DNA of 64,000 nucleotides from Acidovorax sp. A79 (GTDB taxonomy: Bacteria; Pseudomonadota; Gammaproteobacteria; Burkholderiales; Burkholderiaceae_C). Where the stretch lies: NCBI RefSeq assembly GCF_041154505.1, contig NZ_AP028672.1, positions 5,310,501-5,374,500 on the forward strand, written 5' to 3'. Below, piece by piece: positions 37,372-46,676 of the stretch. Within the stretch, counting starts at the first letter, position 1. The number at the start of each line of letters is the position of its first letter. The notes under the pieces are model-generated. The model was not told the origin of the DNA, did no database searches, and saw only the letters and a list, made by a program, of their open reading frames with translations. Made by a program: the position numbers and the translations under genes.

Positions 37372-38817
37372 ATGAAGCCACCCAGCGGGCCAGCCCGCAA
37401 GGTCATTCCGATTGCACCGGTTGCATCCGATGCCTCGTCCGAGGGCGAGATCGTCTCCTTGTACGAAGCGCAGAAGAAGATTTACCCGCGCTCCATCAGT
37501 GGCCTGTTCGCACGCTGGCGCTGGGGCATGGTGTTTCTCACGCAACTGGTCTTTTACGGCCTTCCCTGGTTCGAGTGGGGGCAGCGCCAGATGGTGCTGT
37601 TCGACCTGGGGGCACGGCGGTTCTATATTTTCGGGCTGGTGCTCTATCCGCAGGACTTCATCTATCTCACGGGCCTGCTCATCATCTCGGCGCTGTCGCT
37701 TTTCCTGTTCACGGCCGTGGCGGGGCGGCTGTGGTGCGGTTTTGCCTGTCCCCAGACGGTCTACACCGAAATGTTCATGTGGATCGAGCACAAGATCGAA
37801 GGCGATCGCAGTGCCCGGCTGCGGCTGGACAACGGGCCCTGGAGCTTCGAGAAGATCCGCAAGAAGTTTCTCAAACAGGTGGTATGGATCACCGTGGCGC
37901 TGTGGACGGGGTTCACGTTCGTGGGCTATTTCGTGCCCATCCGCGAGCTCGGCGCGGAACTGCTGGCGCTGCAGGGCAACTGGCAGATATTCTGGGTGCT
38001 GTTCTACGGCTTTGCCACGTATGGCAATGCGGGCTACATGCGCGAGCAGGTGTGCAAGTACATGTGCCCCTACGCGCGCTTTCAGAGCGCGATGTTCGAC
38101 CGGGACACCCTGATCGTGAGCTATGACGTGGAACGCGGCGAGCCGCGCGGCCCGCGCAACAAGACGATCGACCACAAGGCCAAGGGCCTGGGCGACTGCA
38201 TTGACTGCACCCTGTGCGTGCAGGTGTGTCCCGTGGGCATCGATATCCGCAAGGGCCTGCAGTACGAGTGCATTGGCTGCGGACTGTGCGTGGATGCGTG
38301 CAACACGGTGATGGACAAGATGCACTACCCCCGGGGGCTGATCCGCTTTTCCACGCAGAACGGCGTGGCGCAGCGCTGGAGCCAGTCGCAGATCCTGCGG
38401 CGCGTCCTGCGGCCTCGCGTGCTGATCTACACCGCCGTGCTGGTGGCACTGTGCGTGGGCATGATGGCCAGCCTGGTCACCCGCACGCCGCTCAAGGTGG
38501 ATGTGGTGCGCGACCGCGCGGCCCTGTCGCGCATCGTGGCGGGCGGCAAGCTGGAGAATATCTACCGCCTGCAGATCATGAACGCCACCGAAGGCCCCCA
38601 GCGCTACCGCATCGGCGCCCGCGGCCTGGACGGGCTGGAGGTGGCCTCTGAAGCCGAGGTGGACATTGGCCCCGCGGAGTCCCGGTGGGTGGCCGTGCGC
38701 CTGCAGATACCGTATGGCTCCGCGCCCCCGGGCTCCCATGCCGTGCAGTTCGATGTGCAGGCGGTGGGCGCTGCGGCCCATGTGACCGAGAAGTCCGTAT
38801 TCCTGGTGCCCCGATGA
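37372..38817 (+). CDS. ccoG: Cbb3 oxidase accessory iron-sulfur protein CcoG
   Basis: A 481-residue membrane protein of the CcoG/RdxA/FixG family, thought to reduce copper for oxidase assembly. About five membrane segments are present. Two [4Fe-4S] ferredoxin clusters are seen in GDCIDCTLCVQVCPVGIDIR and ECIGCGLCVDACNTVMD. A CGFACPQTVYTEMF segment, as usual for the family, lies near residue ~125. The C-terminal Ig-like domain (IgC/FixG_C) spans ~370-481. The ATG at 37372 has no strong ribosome site but is the only sensible start. Confidence 0.94.
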   Translation: MKPPSGPARKVIPIAPVASDASSEGEIVSLYEAQKKIYPRSISGLFARWRWGMVFLTQLVFYGLPWFEWGQRQMVLFDLGARRFYIFGLVLYPQDFIYLTGLLIISALSLFLFTAVAGRLWCGFACPQTVYTEMFMWIEHKIEGDRSARLRLDNGPWSFEKIRKKFLKQVVWITVALWTGFTFVGYFVPIRELGAELLALQGNWQIFWVLFYGFATYGNAGYMREQVCKYMCPYARFQSAMFDRDTLIVSYDVERGEPRGPRNKTIDHKAKGLGDCIDCTLCVQVCPVGIDIRKGLQYECIGCGLCVDACNTVMDKMHYPRGLIRFSTQNGVAQRWSQSQILRRVLRPRVLIYTAVLVALCVGMMASLVTRTPLKVDVVRDRAALSRIVAGGKLENIYRLQIMNATEGPQRYRIGARGLDGLEVASEAEVDIGPAESRWVAVRLQIPYGSAPPGSHAVQFDVQAVGAAAHVTEKSVFLVPR

Positions 38818-38889
38818 GGCGACGTGCACCCAGGTGCACGGCCCCGGGGACGTTGTATGACCGAGAAGATTTTTGAGGAGCAAGCACCC

Positions 38890-39171
38890 ATGCCATCCAA
38901 TCCAGCCATCGGCTCCGCCCCCGCCACCGCTGCGCCCTGGTGGAAATTCGGCCACGTCTGGCTGATCATCGCCGGCCCTGCCATCGTCATCGTGGCGGGC
39001 TTTGTCACGCTGTGGCTGGCGATTTCGCGGCCAGACCCCGTGATTGCCGAGGACTACTACCGCCAGGGCATCGAAATCAACAAGACGCTGGAGGCTCCGG
39101 AGAAGAGCCTGGCCCCGGCCATGAAGGGCCGCAACCACGCGGCAACGCCGGTTCAGGACCAGCCACGCTGA
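38890..39171 (+). CDS. ccoH: CcoH/FixH family protein
   Basis: A 93-residue single-helix membrane protein. The segment KFGHVWLIIAGPAIVIVAGF (residues ~19-38) is followed by WLAISRPDPVIAEDYYRQGI, the FixH hallmark, and a short soluble tail. The full FixH periplasmic domain is missing, so this is the short type common in betaproteobacteria. It assists cbb3 assembly. The start at ATG 38890 is chosen for the strong GAGGAGCAAG before it. ATG 38857 is in frame but weaker. Confidence 0.85.
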   Translation: MPSNPAIGSAPATAAPWWKFGHVWLIIAGPAIVIVAGFVTLWLAISRPDPVIAEDYYRQGIEINKTLEAPEKSLAPAMKGRNHAATPVQDQPR

Positions 39172-39222
39172 AACCCCTGGCCGAGCAGCGGGTCTGCGCG
39201 GCCTTACCAGGAGACAACCCCG

Positions 39223-39516
39223 ATGTGGACGCAACGCCTGATGTGGATTGCATGGCCCGCCTTTCTGATGGCGGGCGCGATGGAGATGCTGGTTTTTGCG
39301 ATGGTGGACCCGCAGGACCTGCATTGGTTCGGGCAGCCGCTGGCCCTGTCGCGCCAGGGCGTCTACACGCTCGCGTTCTTTGCGTTCTGGGCCATCACCA
39401 TGGCCTCCAGCGCGTTGACCACGCTGCTGGCAATGTCGCCCTTTGAACTCAACCGCTGCCCCGTGCCCGAAGGCGAGCGCCCTGATGATTGCCGAAAGAC
39501 ATCATCCTGCCCTTGA
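39223..39516 (+). CDS. Small membrane protein following ccoH (unknown function)
   Basis: A 97-residue protein with two membrane segments (WIAWPAFLMAGAMEMLVFAM and VYTLAFFAFWAITMASSALT), then a short Cys-containing tail (NRCPVPEGERPDDCRK). I do not know a named family. It follows ccoH by 51 bases on the same strand with AGGAGACAACC before its ATG, so it is a candidate accessory factor of the oxidase. The tail with two Cys residues may bind a metal; that is inference. Confidence 0.75.
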   Translation: MWTQRLMWIAWPAFLMAGAMEMLVFAMVDPQDLHWFGQPLALSRQGVYTLAFFAFWAITMASSALTTLLAMSPFELNRCPVPEGERPDDCRKTSSCP

Positions 39517-39581
39517 ACAGCGCACCGGCCGAGCTCCGGTGGCAAGGCGTTGCCGGGACGGGCGGTCCTGGCTCGCCTTGC

Positions 39582-40304
39582 TCAGTGGCAGGCGGACTGG
39601 TTGTTCACGATGCGCTTGAGCGCGTCGGTCTCGAGGATGCGGACATGGCGCTGCTTGACTTCGACAATGCCTTCTTCCACAAACTTGGAGAAGGTGCGGC
39701 TCACGGTCTCGAGCTTGAGGCCCAGGTAGCTGCCGATCTCCTCGCGCGTCATGCGCAGCACCAGCTCGGACTGCGAGAATCCGCGGGCGTGCAGGCGCTG
39801 CACCAGATTGAGCAGGAACGCTGCCAGGCGCTCCTCGGCACGCATGCTGCCCAGCAGCAGCATCACGCCGTGTTCGCGCACGATCTCGCGGCTCATGATC
39901 TTGTGCACGTGGTGCTGCAGCGCGGTGACCTCGCGGGACAGTTCCTCGATGCGGTCAAACGGCATGACGCAGACCTCGGCGTCTTCCAGGGCCACCGCAT
40001 CGCAGGTGTGGTGGTCATTCACGATGCCGTCCAGGCCGATGATCTCGCCCGCCATCTGGAACCCCGTGACCTGGTCGCGTCCGTCCTCGGTGGCCACGCA
40101 GGTCTTGAAAAAGCCGGTGCGGATGGCATAAAGCGAGGTGAACGACTCACCATTGCGAAACAGCGTGCCGCCGCGCTTCACCTTGCGGCGAACTGCAACG
40201 ACCTCGTCGATGCGGTGCAGTTGCTCTTCGCTCAGGCCCACCGGCATGCACAGCTCGCGCAGGTTGCAATTGGAACAGGCGACTTTGATGGTGAGCGGGT
40301 TCAT
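39582..40304 (-). CDS. fnr: Fnr-type oxygen-sensing transcriptional regulator
   Basis: A 240-residue Crp/Fnr regulator. The [4Fe-4S] ligands are the N-terminal CSNCNLRELC and the central Cys in HHTCDAVALED. The cyclic-nucleotide-like beta-roll spans ~25-150. The helix-turn-helix is TREEIGSYLGLKLETVSRTFSKF, seen in parts as TREEIGSYLGL and ETVSRTFSKF; the E-x2-SR recognition residues match the TTGAT half-site. The ATG at 40304 is preferred; a GTG at 40310 is in frame. It probably drives the ccoI, ccoN and hemN promoters that carry Fnr boxes. Confidence 0.95.
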   Translation of the reverse strand: MNPLTIKVACSNCNLRELCMPVGLSEEQLHRIDEVVAVRRKVKRGGTLFRNGESFTSLYAIRTGFFKTCVATEDGRDQVTGFQMAGEIIGLDGIVNDHHTCDAVALEDAEVCVMPFDRIEELSREVTALQHHVHKIMSREIVREHGVMLLLGSMRAEERLAAFLLNLVQRLHARGFSQSELVLRMTREEIGSYLGLKLETVSRTFSKFVEEGIVEVKQRHVRILETDALKRIVNNQSACH

Positions 40305-40423
40305 AGGCACAGGGCGGAGTTAGGTTTCGAGCATACCGCCCGATGGCCGAAGAGGGAGTCTCTTGGAGGGCGGGCAGGCGACTGACATGCATCAAATTGT
40401 CGCTGTTCCGGCCACTCCATCAC

Positions 40424-40437
40424 TTGATTCATGTCAA
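40424..40437. promoter_or_regulatory. Fnr box between fnr and hemN
   Basis: TTGATTCATGTCAA is an Fnr-type palindrome with one deviation. It lies 53 bases before the hemN ATG and 119 bases before fnr on the other strand. Control of hemN is likely; fnr autoregulation is possible. Confidence 0.75.
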
Positions 40438-40490
40438 GGACATGGGGGGCAGCTTACGGCACAGTCAAGGTGTACGCAAGGATTCGCCCC

Positions 40491-41873
40491 ATGACCGCTG
40501 TTTCGCCTGACCTGCTGCGCCGTTTTGACGTACCAGGCCCCCGCTATACCTCCTATCCGACGGCCGACCGGTTTGTGGAAGCCTTCGGCCAGGAGGACTA
40601 CGCCCTCGCCCTCGAGCAGCGCCGCATGGGCACCCTGACCAAGGCGCTGCCCTTGTCCCTGTATGTGCACATCCCCTTTTGCGAGTCGCTGTGCTACTAC
40701 TGCGCCTGCAACAAGATCATCACCAAGCACCACGACCGGGCTGAAGTCTATCTGCGCTATCTCAGCCGCGAGATCGATCTGCACACGGCGCACTGCGGCA
40801 CGGGTCAGGTGGTGAGCCAGCTGCACCTGGGCGGCGGCACCCCCACCTTCCTGTCGGACGATGGCTTGCGGGAACTCATGGCGATGCTCCAGCGCAGCTT
40901 CACCCTGGCGCCGGGCGGGGAGTACTCGATCGAGGTGGACCCCCGTACCGTCAATGCCGACCGGCTTGCCGTGCTCGCGGAGCTTGGATTCAACCGGCTG
41001 AGTTTTGGCGTGCAGGATTTTGACCCCGAGGTCCAGAAGGCGGTGCACCGCATCCAGCCCGCCGAACAGGTGTTTTCGCTGGTGGAATCCGCGCGCTCGC
41101 TCGGCTTCGAATCGATCAATGTGGACCTGATCTACGGGTTGCCGCGCCAGACGCCGGAGTCGTTCGACCGTACGCTGGCGCAGGTGGTTCAGTTGCGGCC
41201 TGATCGCATTGCGCTGTATGCCTATGCCCACCTGCCGGAGCGGTTCAAGCCCCAGCGCCGCATCCTCTCCGCCGAACTGCCCGCAGCCTCCGGCAAGGTG
41301 TCGATGCTCTCCCGTTCGCTCGACGCGTTCATGGGCGCCGGCTATGTGTATGTGGGGATGGACCACTTCGCGCTGCCGGAGGACTCGCTGGCCGTCGCCA
41401 AGCGGCAGGGCCGCCTGCACCGTAACTTCCAGGGCTACAGCACCCAGCCCGACTGCGACCTGATCGGCCTGGGCGTGTCGGCCATTGGCAGGGTCGGCGC
41501 CACCTACAGCCAGAACGCCAAGACCCTGGATGAGTACTACGACCTGCTGAACCAGGGGCGTCTGCCCGTGGTGCGTGGCCTGGCCCTGACGCGGGACGAC
41601 CTCGTGCGCCGCGCCGTCATCATGTCCTTGATGTGCCAGGGAGAACTGCTGTTCGAGCCCATGGAACAGGCCTGGCTCCTCGATTTTCGGCACTATTTCT
41701 CCGCCGAACTGGCGCAACTCGACACCATGGCCGAGCAGGGGCTGGTCAAGGTGAGGCCCGACGGTGTCGAGGTCACGGCCATGGGCTGGTTCTTCGTGCG
41801 CGGCATCGCCATGGTTTTCGACCGATATCTGCAGGCAGACCGCAACCGCGCGCGTTTTTCACGCATCATCTGA
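40491..41873 (+). CDS. hemN: Oxygen-independent coproporphyrinogen III dehydrogenase
   Basis: A 460-residue radical-SAM enzyme that converts coproporphyrinogen III to protoporphyrinogen IX without oxygen, which supplies heme for the cbb3 oxidase. The cluster motif is CESLCYYCACN (C-x3-C-x2-C). The SAM-binding HLGGGTPTFL follows, then FGVQDFDPEVQKAVHRIQP. All are typical of true HemN and not of the shorter HemW. The start at ATG 40491 gives MTAVSPDLLRRFDVPGPRYT, the known N-terminus. Confidence 0.95.
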   Translation: MTAVSPDLLRRFDVPGPRYTSYPTADRFVEAFGQEDYALALEQRRMGTLTKALPLSLYVHIPFCESLCYYCACNKIITKHHDRAEVYLRYLSREIDLHTAHCGTGQVVSQLHLGGGTPTFLSDDGLRELMAMLQRSFTLAPGGEYSIEVDPRTVNADRLAVLAELGFNRLSFGVQDFDPEVQKAVHRIQPAEQVFSLVESARSLGFESINVDLIYGLPRQTPESFDRTLAQVVQLRPDRIALYAYAHLPERFKPQRRILSAELPAASGKVSMLSRSLDAFMGAGYVYVGMDHFALPEDSLAVAKRQGRLHRNFQGYSTQPDCDLIGLGVSAIGRVGATYSQNAKTLDEYYDLLNQGRLPVVRGLALTRDDLVRRAVIMSLMCQGELLFEPMEQAWLLDFRHYFSAELAQLDTMAEQGLVKVRPDGVEVTAMGWFFVRGIAMVFDRYLQADRNRARFSRII

Positions 41874-41878
41874 ATCCC

Positions 41879-42637
41879 ATGCTTGCAACGGTTGCCTCGA
41901 CTGCCTTGTTGATGGGGCTCGTTGGCGGGCCCCATTGCCTGGCCATGTGCTCGGCACCTTGTGGCGCCGTGGTGGGGCAGGGGAGCGCGGGCTGCGCATC
42001 CGCCCCCGGCGGCGGGGCGCCGGCGGAGGGGGCTCCCCCGAAGGTGCAGGCGGTGCGGTGGGCACCGCGCGGTGGCGTGGCCCGGCGGGCCGTGGCCTTT
42101 CATGCGGGCCGCCTGACGGGATATGCGCTGGCGGGCGGGCTGGCCGCCCTGGCCATGGACAGCCTGGCGTGGCTCACTCAGCAGACCATGGCACTGCGCC
42201 CGGCGTGGACCTTGATGCACGTCGCGGTGATGGCGTGGGGGCTGATGCTGATGGTCCAGGCGCGGCAGCCGCTCTGGGTGGAGCAGGCGGGCCGTGGCGT
42301 GTGGGAGCGCGTGCGGCCTCTGGTCCGTGCCCCGGGAGGCATTCTTGCCGCGGGGTTTCTCTGGGCGCTGATGCCCTGTGGCTTGCTGTATTCGGCGCTG
42401 CTGGTGGCTGCCTTGAGCGGAGGGCCCCTGGAGGGCGCATTGTCCATGGCGCTTTTTGGCATTGGCAGCGGCGTCTGGCTGGTCGGCGGGCCCTGGGCCT
42501 GGACGCGGTTGCGGGCCCGGCTCAACACCGTGCGCGCGGACTGGGGGACGCGCGCCGCCGGTGGCCTGCTCTGCGCGGTGGCAAGCTGGGCACTGTGGAT
42601 GGACCTCGTCTACAAACCCTCGCTGTGGTGCCGCTAG
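41879..42637 (+). CDS. TauE/SafE-like (UreH_2-type) membrane protein of cbb3 cluster
   Basis: A 252-residue membrane protein with about six segments. The N-terminus has LLMGLVGGPHCLAMCSAPCGAVV, seen here as MGLVGGPHCLAMCSAPCG, and the middle segment is GFLWALMPCGLLYSALLVAA. Both carry Cys residues next to Pro, as in the CcdA-like/UreH_2 proteins found beside cco genes, which are suggested to move copper or reducing power. It follows hemN after 5 bases and is probably co-transcribed with it. The name sulfite exporter is only a family label. Confidence 0.82.
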   Translation: MLATVASTALLMGLVGGPHCLAMCSAPCGAVVGQGSAGCASAPGGGAPAEGAPPKVQAVRWAPRGGVARRAVAFHAGRLTGYALAGGLAALAMDSLAWLTQQTMALRPAWTLMHVAVMAWGLMLMVQARQPLWVEQAGRGVWERVRPLVRAPGGILAAGFLWALMPCGLLYSALLVAALSGGPLEGALSMALFGIGSGVWLVGGPWAWTRLRARLNTVRADWGTRAAGGLLCAVASWALWMDLVYKPSLWCR

Positions 42638-42847
42638 CGTGCATTCGGGCCGCGGCGGCCTGAGGGCGCGGCGGTTTCGGTAACCCACATCCCCATGAGG
42701 GGGATTGCCCCGCCCCGCGCCTTCGGGCAGGCAAGTGTTGCCGTGCCGCCGCGGCGCGGGTGGGCTCCTTCGACAAGGCCTTCGAACTGGCGATAATCTG
42801 TGTAACTATTGGTGGCATTCACGTCTCCATGTTTCGCGCGCCCCGAA

Positions 42848-44146
42848 GTGAACTCCTCCATCCTCATCGATATCAGCCAACTGCGCGTCGGCATGTACAT
42901 CCAGCTCGATGTGGGCTGGATGCACCATCCGTTCCCGGTGAGCAGTTTCCGGGTGGCATCGGCGGACCAGATCGCGACGTTGCGGGAACTGGGGCTCACC
43001 GAGGTGCGATACGTCCCCAAGAAAAGCGATCCGGAGCAAAGAGAGCTGGTTCCGGCCGCCTGGAGCGTGCCGGAGATGACGGTGCCCTCGGCCCAGGGAC
43101 CGGATGCCCCCGGCGCCACGGCCACCGTGGACCCGGAGGCGCAGCGCCGGCGCGAATTGCTGGAGGCGCAGAACCGCACCTTGGCGGCCTGCAACCAGCG
43201 GTTCGGAGAGGCCACCCGGCAGTACCAGGCACTCGAACGCGTTGCGTCCGAGCACCCGGACCAGGCCCGCACCAAGGGCGATGCGCTGGTGGCTGGCTGC
43301 GTGTCGGAACTCCTCGAGAACGGTGACTCCGTCATCCGGTTGCTGTCGGAGGGCGTTGGCGAGCGCAATGCCCTGCACCCCATCAACGTGATGGTGATCT
43401 CCCTGCTGCTGGGCCGTGCCCTGGGCATGAAGAGCTCCGAGCTGCATGATCTCGGCATCGCGGCCCTGATCCATGACCTGGGCAAGCTCAAGCTGCCGCC
43501 GAACCTGCGCCAGCCCACACCCTCGATGATCCCCATGGAGCGAACGCGCTACGAGTCCCACGTGGGCGAGTCCGTGGCATTCGCCACGCGCATGGGGCTG
43601 CCCGAAGCGGTGCTGACGGCCATTGCGCGGCATCACGAAATGGCCGATGGCAGCGGGTTCCCCCTGCGGCTGTCGGGGCCTGACCTGGGACGCGCGGGGC
43701 AGGTGCTGGCGCTGGTCAACCGGTACGACCGCATGTGCAACCCGGCCAACGGCGTGGATGCGCTCACGCCCCACGAGGCGTTGTCCGTCATCTTCGCGCA
43801 GCTCAAGGCGCGCTTCGATTCCGTGGTTCTGGGGGCATTCATCCGCATGATGGGGGTGTACCCGCCGGGCTCCATTGTCCAGTTGGTCAATGACCGCTAT
43901 GCGATCGTTGCCTCGGTCAACTCGTCGCGGCCCCTGCGGCCCAAGGTCATCGTGCACGATTCCCGTGTGCCCAAGGACGAAGCACCGATCTTGGACCTGG
44001 AAACGGTGCCCGAGCTGGGCATCCGGCGCAGCCTCAAGCCCGCGCAGCTGCCGCGCGATGCGCTGGACTATCTCTCTCCCCGTCAGCGCATCTGTTACTT
44101 TTTCGAGCGTGCGGTCAGTCCCGGCAATGAAGAGGCAGGTTCGTGA
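42848..44146 (+). CDS. HD-GYP-type c-di-GMP phosphodiesterase (GFP variant)
   Basis: A 432-residue protein. The N-terminal ~100 residues form a DUF3391-like domain (ISQLRVGMYIQLDVGWMHHP, then F). The C-terminal HD domain has HDLGKLKLP and HHEMADGSGFPLRLSG, where GYP is replaced by GFP. It probably hydrolyses c-di-GMP. The start is uncertain: GTG 42848 begins right before the domain, while TTG 42809 and GTG 42812 are in frame with no better ribosome site. Its TGA overlaps the GTG of the GGDEF-EAL gene, so opposing or joint c-di-GMP activities are made together. Confidence 0.85.
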   Translation: MNSSILIDISQLRVGMYIQLDVGWMHHPFPVSSFRVASADQIATLRELGLTEVRYVPKKSDPEQRELVPAAWSVPEMTVPSAQGPDAPGATATVDPEAQRRRELLEAQNRTLAACNQRFGEATRQYQALERVASEHPDQARTKGDALVAGCVSELLENGDSVIRLLSEGVGERNALHPINVMVISLLLGRALGMKSSELHDLGIAALIHDLGKLKLPPNLRQPTPSMIPMERTRYESHVGESVAFATRMGLPEAVLTAIARHHEMADGSGFPLRLSGPDLGRAGQVLALVNRYDRMCNPANGVDALTPHEALSVIFAQLKARFDSVVLGAFIRMMGVYPPGSIVQLVNDRYAIVASVNSSRPLRPKVIVHDSRVPKDEAPILDLETVPELGIRRSLKPAQLPRDALDYLSPRQRICYFFERAVSPGNEEAGS

Positions 44147-46590
44147 GGGTTTCGCAATCCCACGGCTGGCTTGACGCGCTGCAGGAAGCCGTCTGGCTTG
44201 TCGATGAGGCCAGCCTGCTCATCCTGCACGCGAATGCCGCCGCGCAGCGGCTGGTAGGGACCCCCGTGTCCGCCATGGTCGGTGCATCGGTGCTTGGCCT
44301 GGCCACCACGCCGCAGGACCAGGCGTTCTGGGGGGAGCCGGCCGAGGTGGTGGCGGGCGGCATCCATTCCCACACCCGTCTTCTGCGTGCGGATGGCACG
44401 CTGGTGCCCGTGGACCGGCAGGTAAGCCGCGTGCCCTGGGGGGCGGCGGGCGGCGATACGGTGTACATGCTGACCATGCTGGACCGCAGTGCCCAGGAGG
44501 CCACCGAGCGCGAACTGGAAACCCTGCTGTCCGAACTGCGCGCAACCCTGGACTCCGCGGCCGACGGCATGCTCGTCTGCAGCCTTGATGGCCGGGTGCG
44601 GGCGTTCAATCAGCGCCTTGCACAGCTGTGGAACATTCCGCGCGACCTGCTCCTTGAGCGTGACGACGGGGCGGTGTATGCCCACATGGCCACGCAGGTG
44701 AACGATGCGGCGGCCTATTCGGAGCGCCTGGCCGCGATTGCGCGCGAGCCGATGCAGGAGAGCACTGACATCCTGGTGCTGCGCAACGGCGCGGTGCTGG
44801 AGCTGCGCACGGTCCCCCAGTTCAGCCAGGGGCGGCCGGTGGGGCGTGTGTACTCGTTCCGGGACATCACCCGGCAGACCGAGATACAAGCCAGCCTGCG
44901 CCTTGCCGCCAGGGTGTTCGAATCCAGCCTGGACGCGATCTTCATCGCCGACAGCCAGCACCGGGTCCTGCGCATGAACCCGGGATGCGAGCGCCTCGTG
45001 GGCCCGTCGGCCAAGTCGTTCGAGGGCAACACGGCGGCCTCCCTCTTTGGCGGCGGCCCCGATGCGGCGTTCATGGAACAGGTGCTGCAAGGTTGGTCCA
45101 GCGAAGGCTTCTGGGAAGGCGAGCTGTGGCTTCCCCGGGACAACGGGACCTATTGCGCGGTGCAGCTGTCGTGGGTGGCGTTGCGCGACGACGAGGGGCG
45201 GCTGGTGCAGAGCATCGGCTTCATGCGCGACCTGACGCTGCAGCATGCGGCCCAGAAGCGCATCGAAGAGCTGGCGTACAGCGATGTGCTCACAGGGCTG
45301 CCCAACCGGCTGCTTCTGTCGCAGCGGGTGGACACGGCCATCCAGGGCGCCCGCCAGAGCGACACCGGCTTCGCGATCCTGTTCCTGGACCTCGACCGTT
45401 TCAAGATCATCAATGACTCGTTGGGCCATCCCTTTGGCGACCGGGTGCTGCAGCTGGTGGCCGAGCGATTGCAGGCCTGCCTGCGCCAGACGGACATGCT
45501 GTGCCGGCTGGGCGGGGATGAGTTCGTCATCTATCTGCACGGTGGGGATGCCGTGGTGGCCGAGAGCGTGGCGCGCCGTATCCTGGACGACATGCTCAAG
45601 CCCTTCATGCTCGACGGCATGGGTTTCTCCATCCAGTGCAGCATCGGCATGGCGCTGTACCCGCAGGACGGGGCCACGCTGGACGACCTCATCAAGCAGG
45701 CCGATACCGCCATGTACCGCGTCAAGGAGCGCGGCCGGGGCAGCTATGGCTTCTACCAGCCGCAAATGAACGCCAACCTGCTGTCGCGCATGCAGATGGA
45801 GCATGCGATGCGCCAGGCGCTGGGTCTGGACCGCATGGCGGTGCACTACCAGCCGCAGGTCAACATGGCCACGGGGCGCATCACGGGCGCCGAGGCCCTG
45901 ATCCGCTGGACCGACCCTGAATTCGGCGCGGTCTCGCCCGGGCAGTTCATCCCCCTCGCGGAGGAGTCCGGCTACATCGTCACGCTGGGTGCCTGGGTTA
46001 TGGAGCAGGCCGTGCGCGAGGCGGCGGTGTGGATGCACAGCGGCATGCCCATCATGATCTCGGTGAACGTGTCCGCGCTGGAGTTTCGCCAGCCCGATTT
46101 CGTGGACCGGATCACGCGCCTGCTGGCGGTGCACCAGCTGCCGCCCACGCTGCTGGAGCTGGAGCTGACCGAAACCATCCTGCTGCAGGATGCGCAGGAG
46201 ATGGAGCAGCGCCTGCGCGTGCTGGCCGGCCTGGGCATTGGCCTCGCCATCGATGATTTCGGCACGGGCTATTCCAGCCTGGCGTACCTGAAGAAGCTGC
46301 CGATCCACAAGCTCAAGATCGACCAGTCGTTCGTGCGCGGGCTGCCCGACGACGATGGCGACCGGGCCATCGTGAGCGCGATCATCAGCATGGGGCGCGC
46401 CATGCATGTGGAGGTGGTGGCGGAGGGCGTGGAAACCGAAACCCAGCAGGCGGTGCTGCTTCAGATGCAATGCGACCACTACCAGGGTTTTCTGTGCGCG
46501 CCCGGGCTTCCTGCCCACGAATTTCGTGCCCTGCTGGGCAAGCCGCTGCCCTTGAAGGCGCAGGGCCGGCGCAATTCCGTCCAGACCTAG
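44143..46590 (+). CDS. PAS-GGDEF-EAL c-di-GMP signalling protein
   Basis: An 815-residue cytoplasmic protein. Three PAS-like domains lie in residues ~5-375 (for example WLVDEASLLILHANAAAQRL and ARVFESSLDAIFIADSQHRV). The GGDEF domain has an intact active site (RLGGDEFVIYL) with an RxxD inhibitory site (RQTD) five residues before it. The EAL domain has GAEALIRWTDPE, the ExxxE region in LELELTETIL, and DDFGTGYSSLAYLK. Both activities therefore look intact. The start is a GTG (44143) overlapping the preceding stop (GTGA). No membrane segment is present. Confidence 0.93.
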   Translation: MRVSQSHGWLDALQEAVWLVDEASLLILHANAAAQRLVGTPVSAMVGASVLGLATTPQDQAFWGEPAEVVAGGIHSHTRLLRADGTLVPVDRQVSRVPWGAAGGDTVYMLTMLDRSAQEATERELETLLSELRATLDSAADGMLVCSLDGRVRAFNQRLAQLWNIPRDLLLERDDGAVYAHMATQVNDAAAYSERLAAIAREPMQESTDILVLRNGAVLELRTVPQFSQGRPVGRVYSFRDITRQTEIQASLRLAARVFESSLDAIFIADSQHRVLRMNPGCERLVGPSAKSFEGNTAASLFGGGPDAAFMEQVLQGWSSEGFWEGELWLPRDNGTYCAVQLSWVALRDDEGRLVQSIGFMRDLTLQHAAQKRIEELAYSDVLTGLPNRLLLSQRVDTAIQGARQSDTGFAILFLDLDRFKIINDSLGHPFGDRVLQLVAERLQACLRQTDMLCRLGGDEFVIYLHGGDAVVAESVARRILDDMLKPFMLDGMGFSIQCSIGMALYPQDGATLDDLIKQADTAMYRVKERGRGSYGFYQPQMNANLLSRMQMEHAMRQALGLDRMAVHYQPQVNMATGRITGAEALIRWTDPEFGAVSPGQFIPLAEESGYIVTLGAWVMEQAVREAAVWMHSGMPIMISVNVSALEFRQPDFVDRITRLLAVHQLPPTLLELELTETILLQDAQEMEQRLRVLAGLGIGLAIDDFGTGYSSLAYLKKLPIHKLKIDQSFVRGLPDDDGDRAIVSAIISMGRAMHVEVVAEGVETETQQAVLLQMQCDHYQGFLCAPGLPAHEFRALLGKPLPLKAQGRRNSVQT

Positions 46591-46676
46591 GCGCGCGAGG
46601 CCAAGGGCTTCGCACCACCGCCTTGGCCACCATCTCCGCTGCCCTTGCGCCGTGACCCCACGGCAGAGCCTCAGGA

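Noticed and set aside
42638..42760. Possible fourth copy of the R2 repeat after the TauE/SafE-like gene
   Set aside because: Only short blocks (CCTGAGGGCG, CCCCATGAGGGGG) agree, in a different arrangement. Not enough to annotate as a copy.
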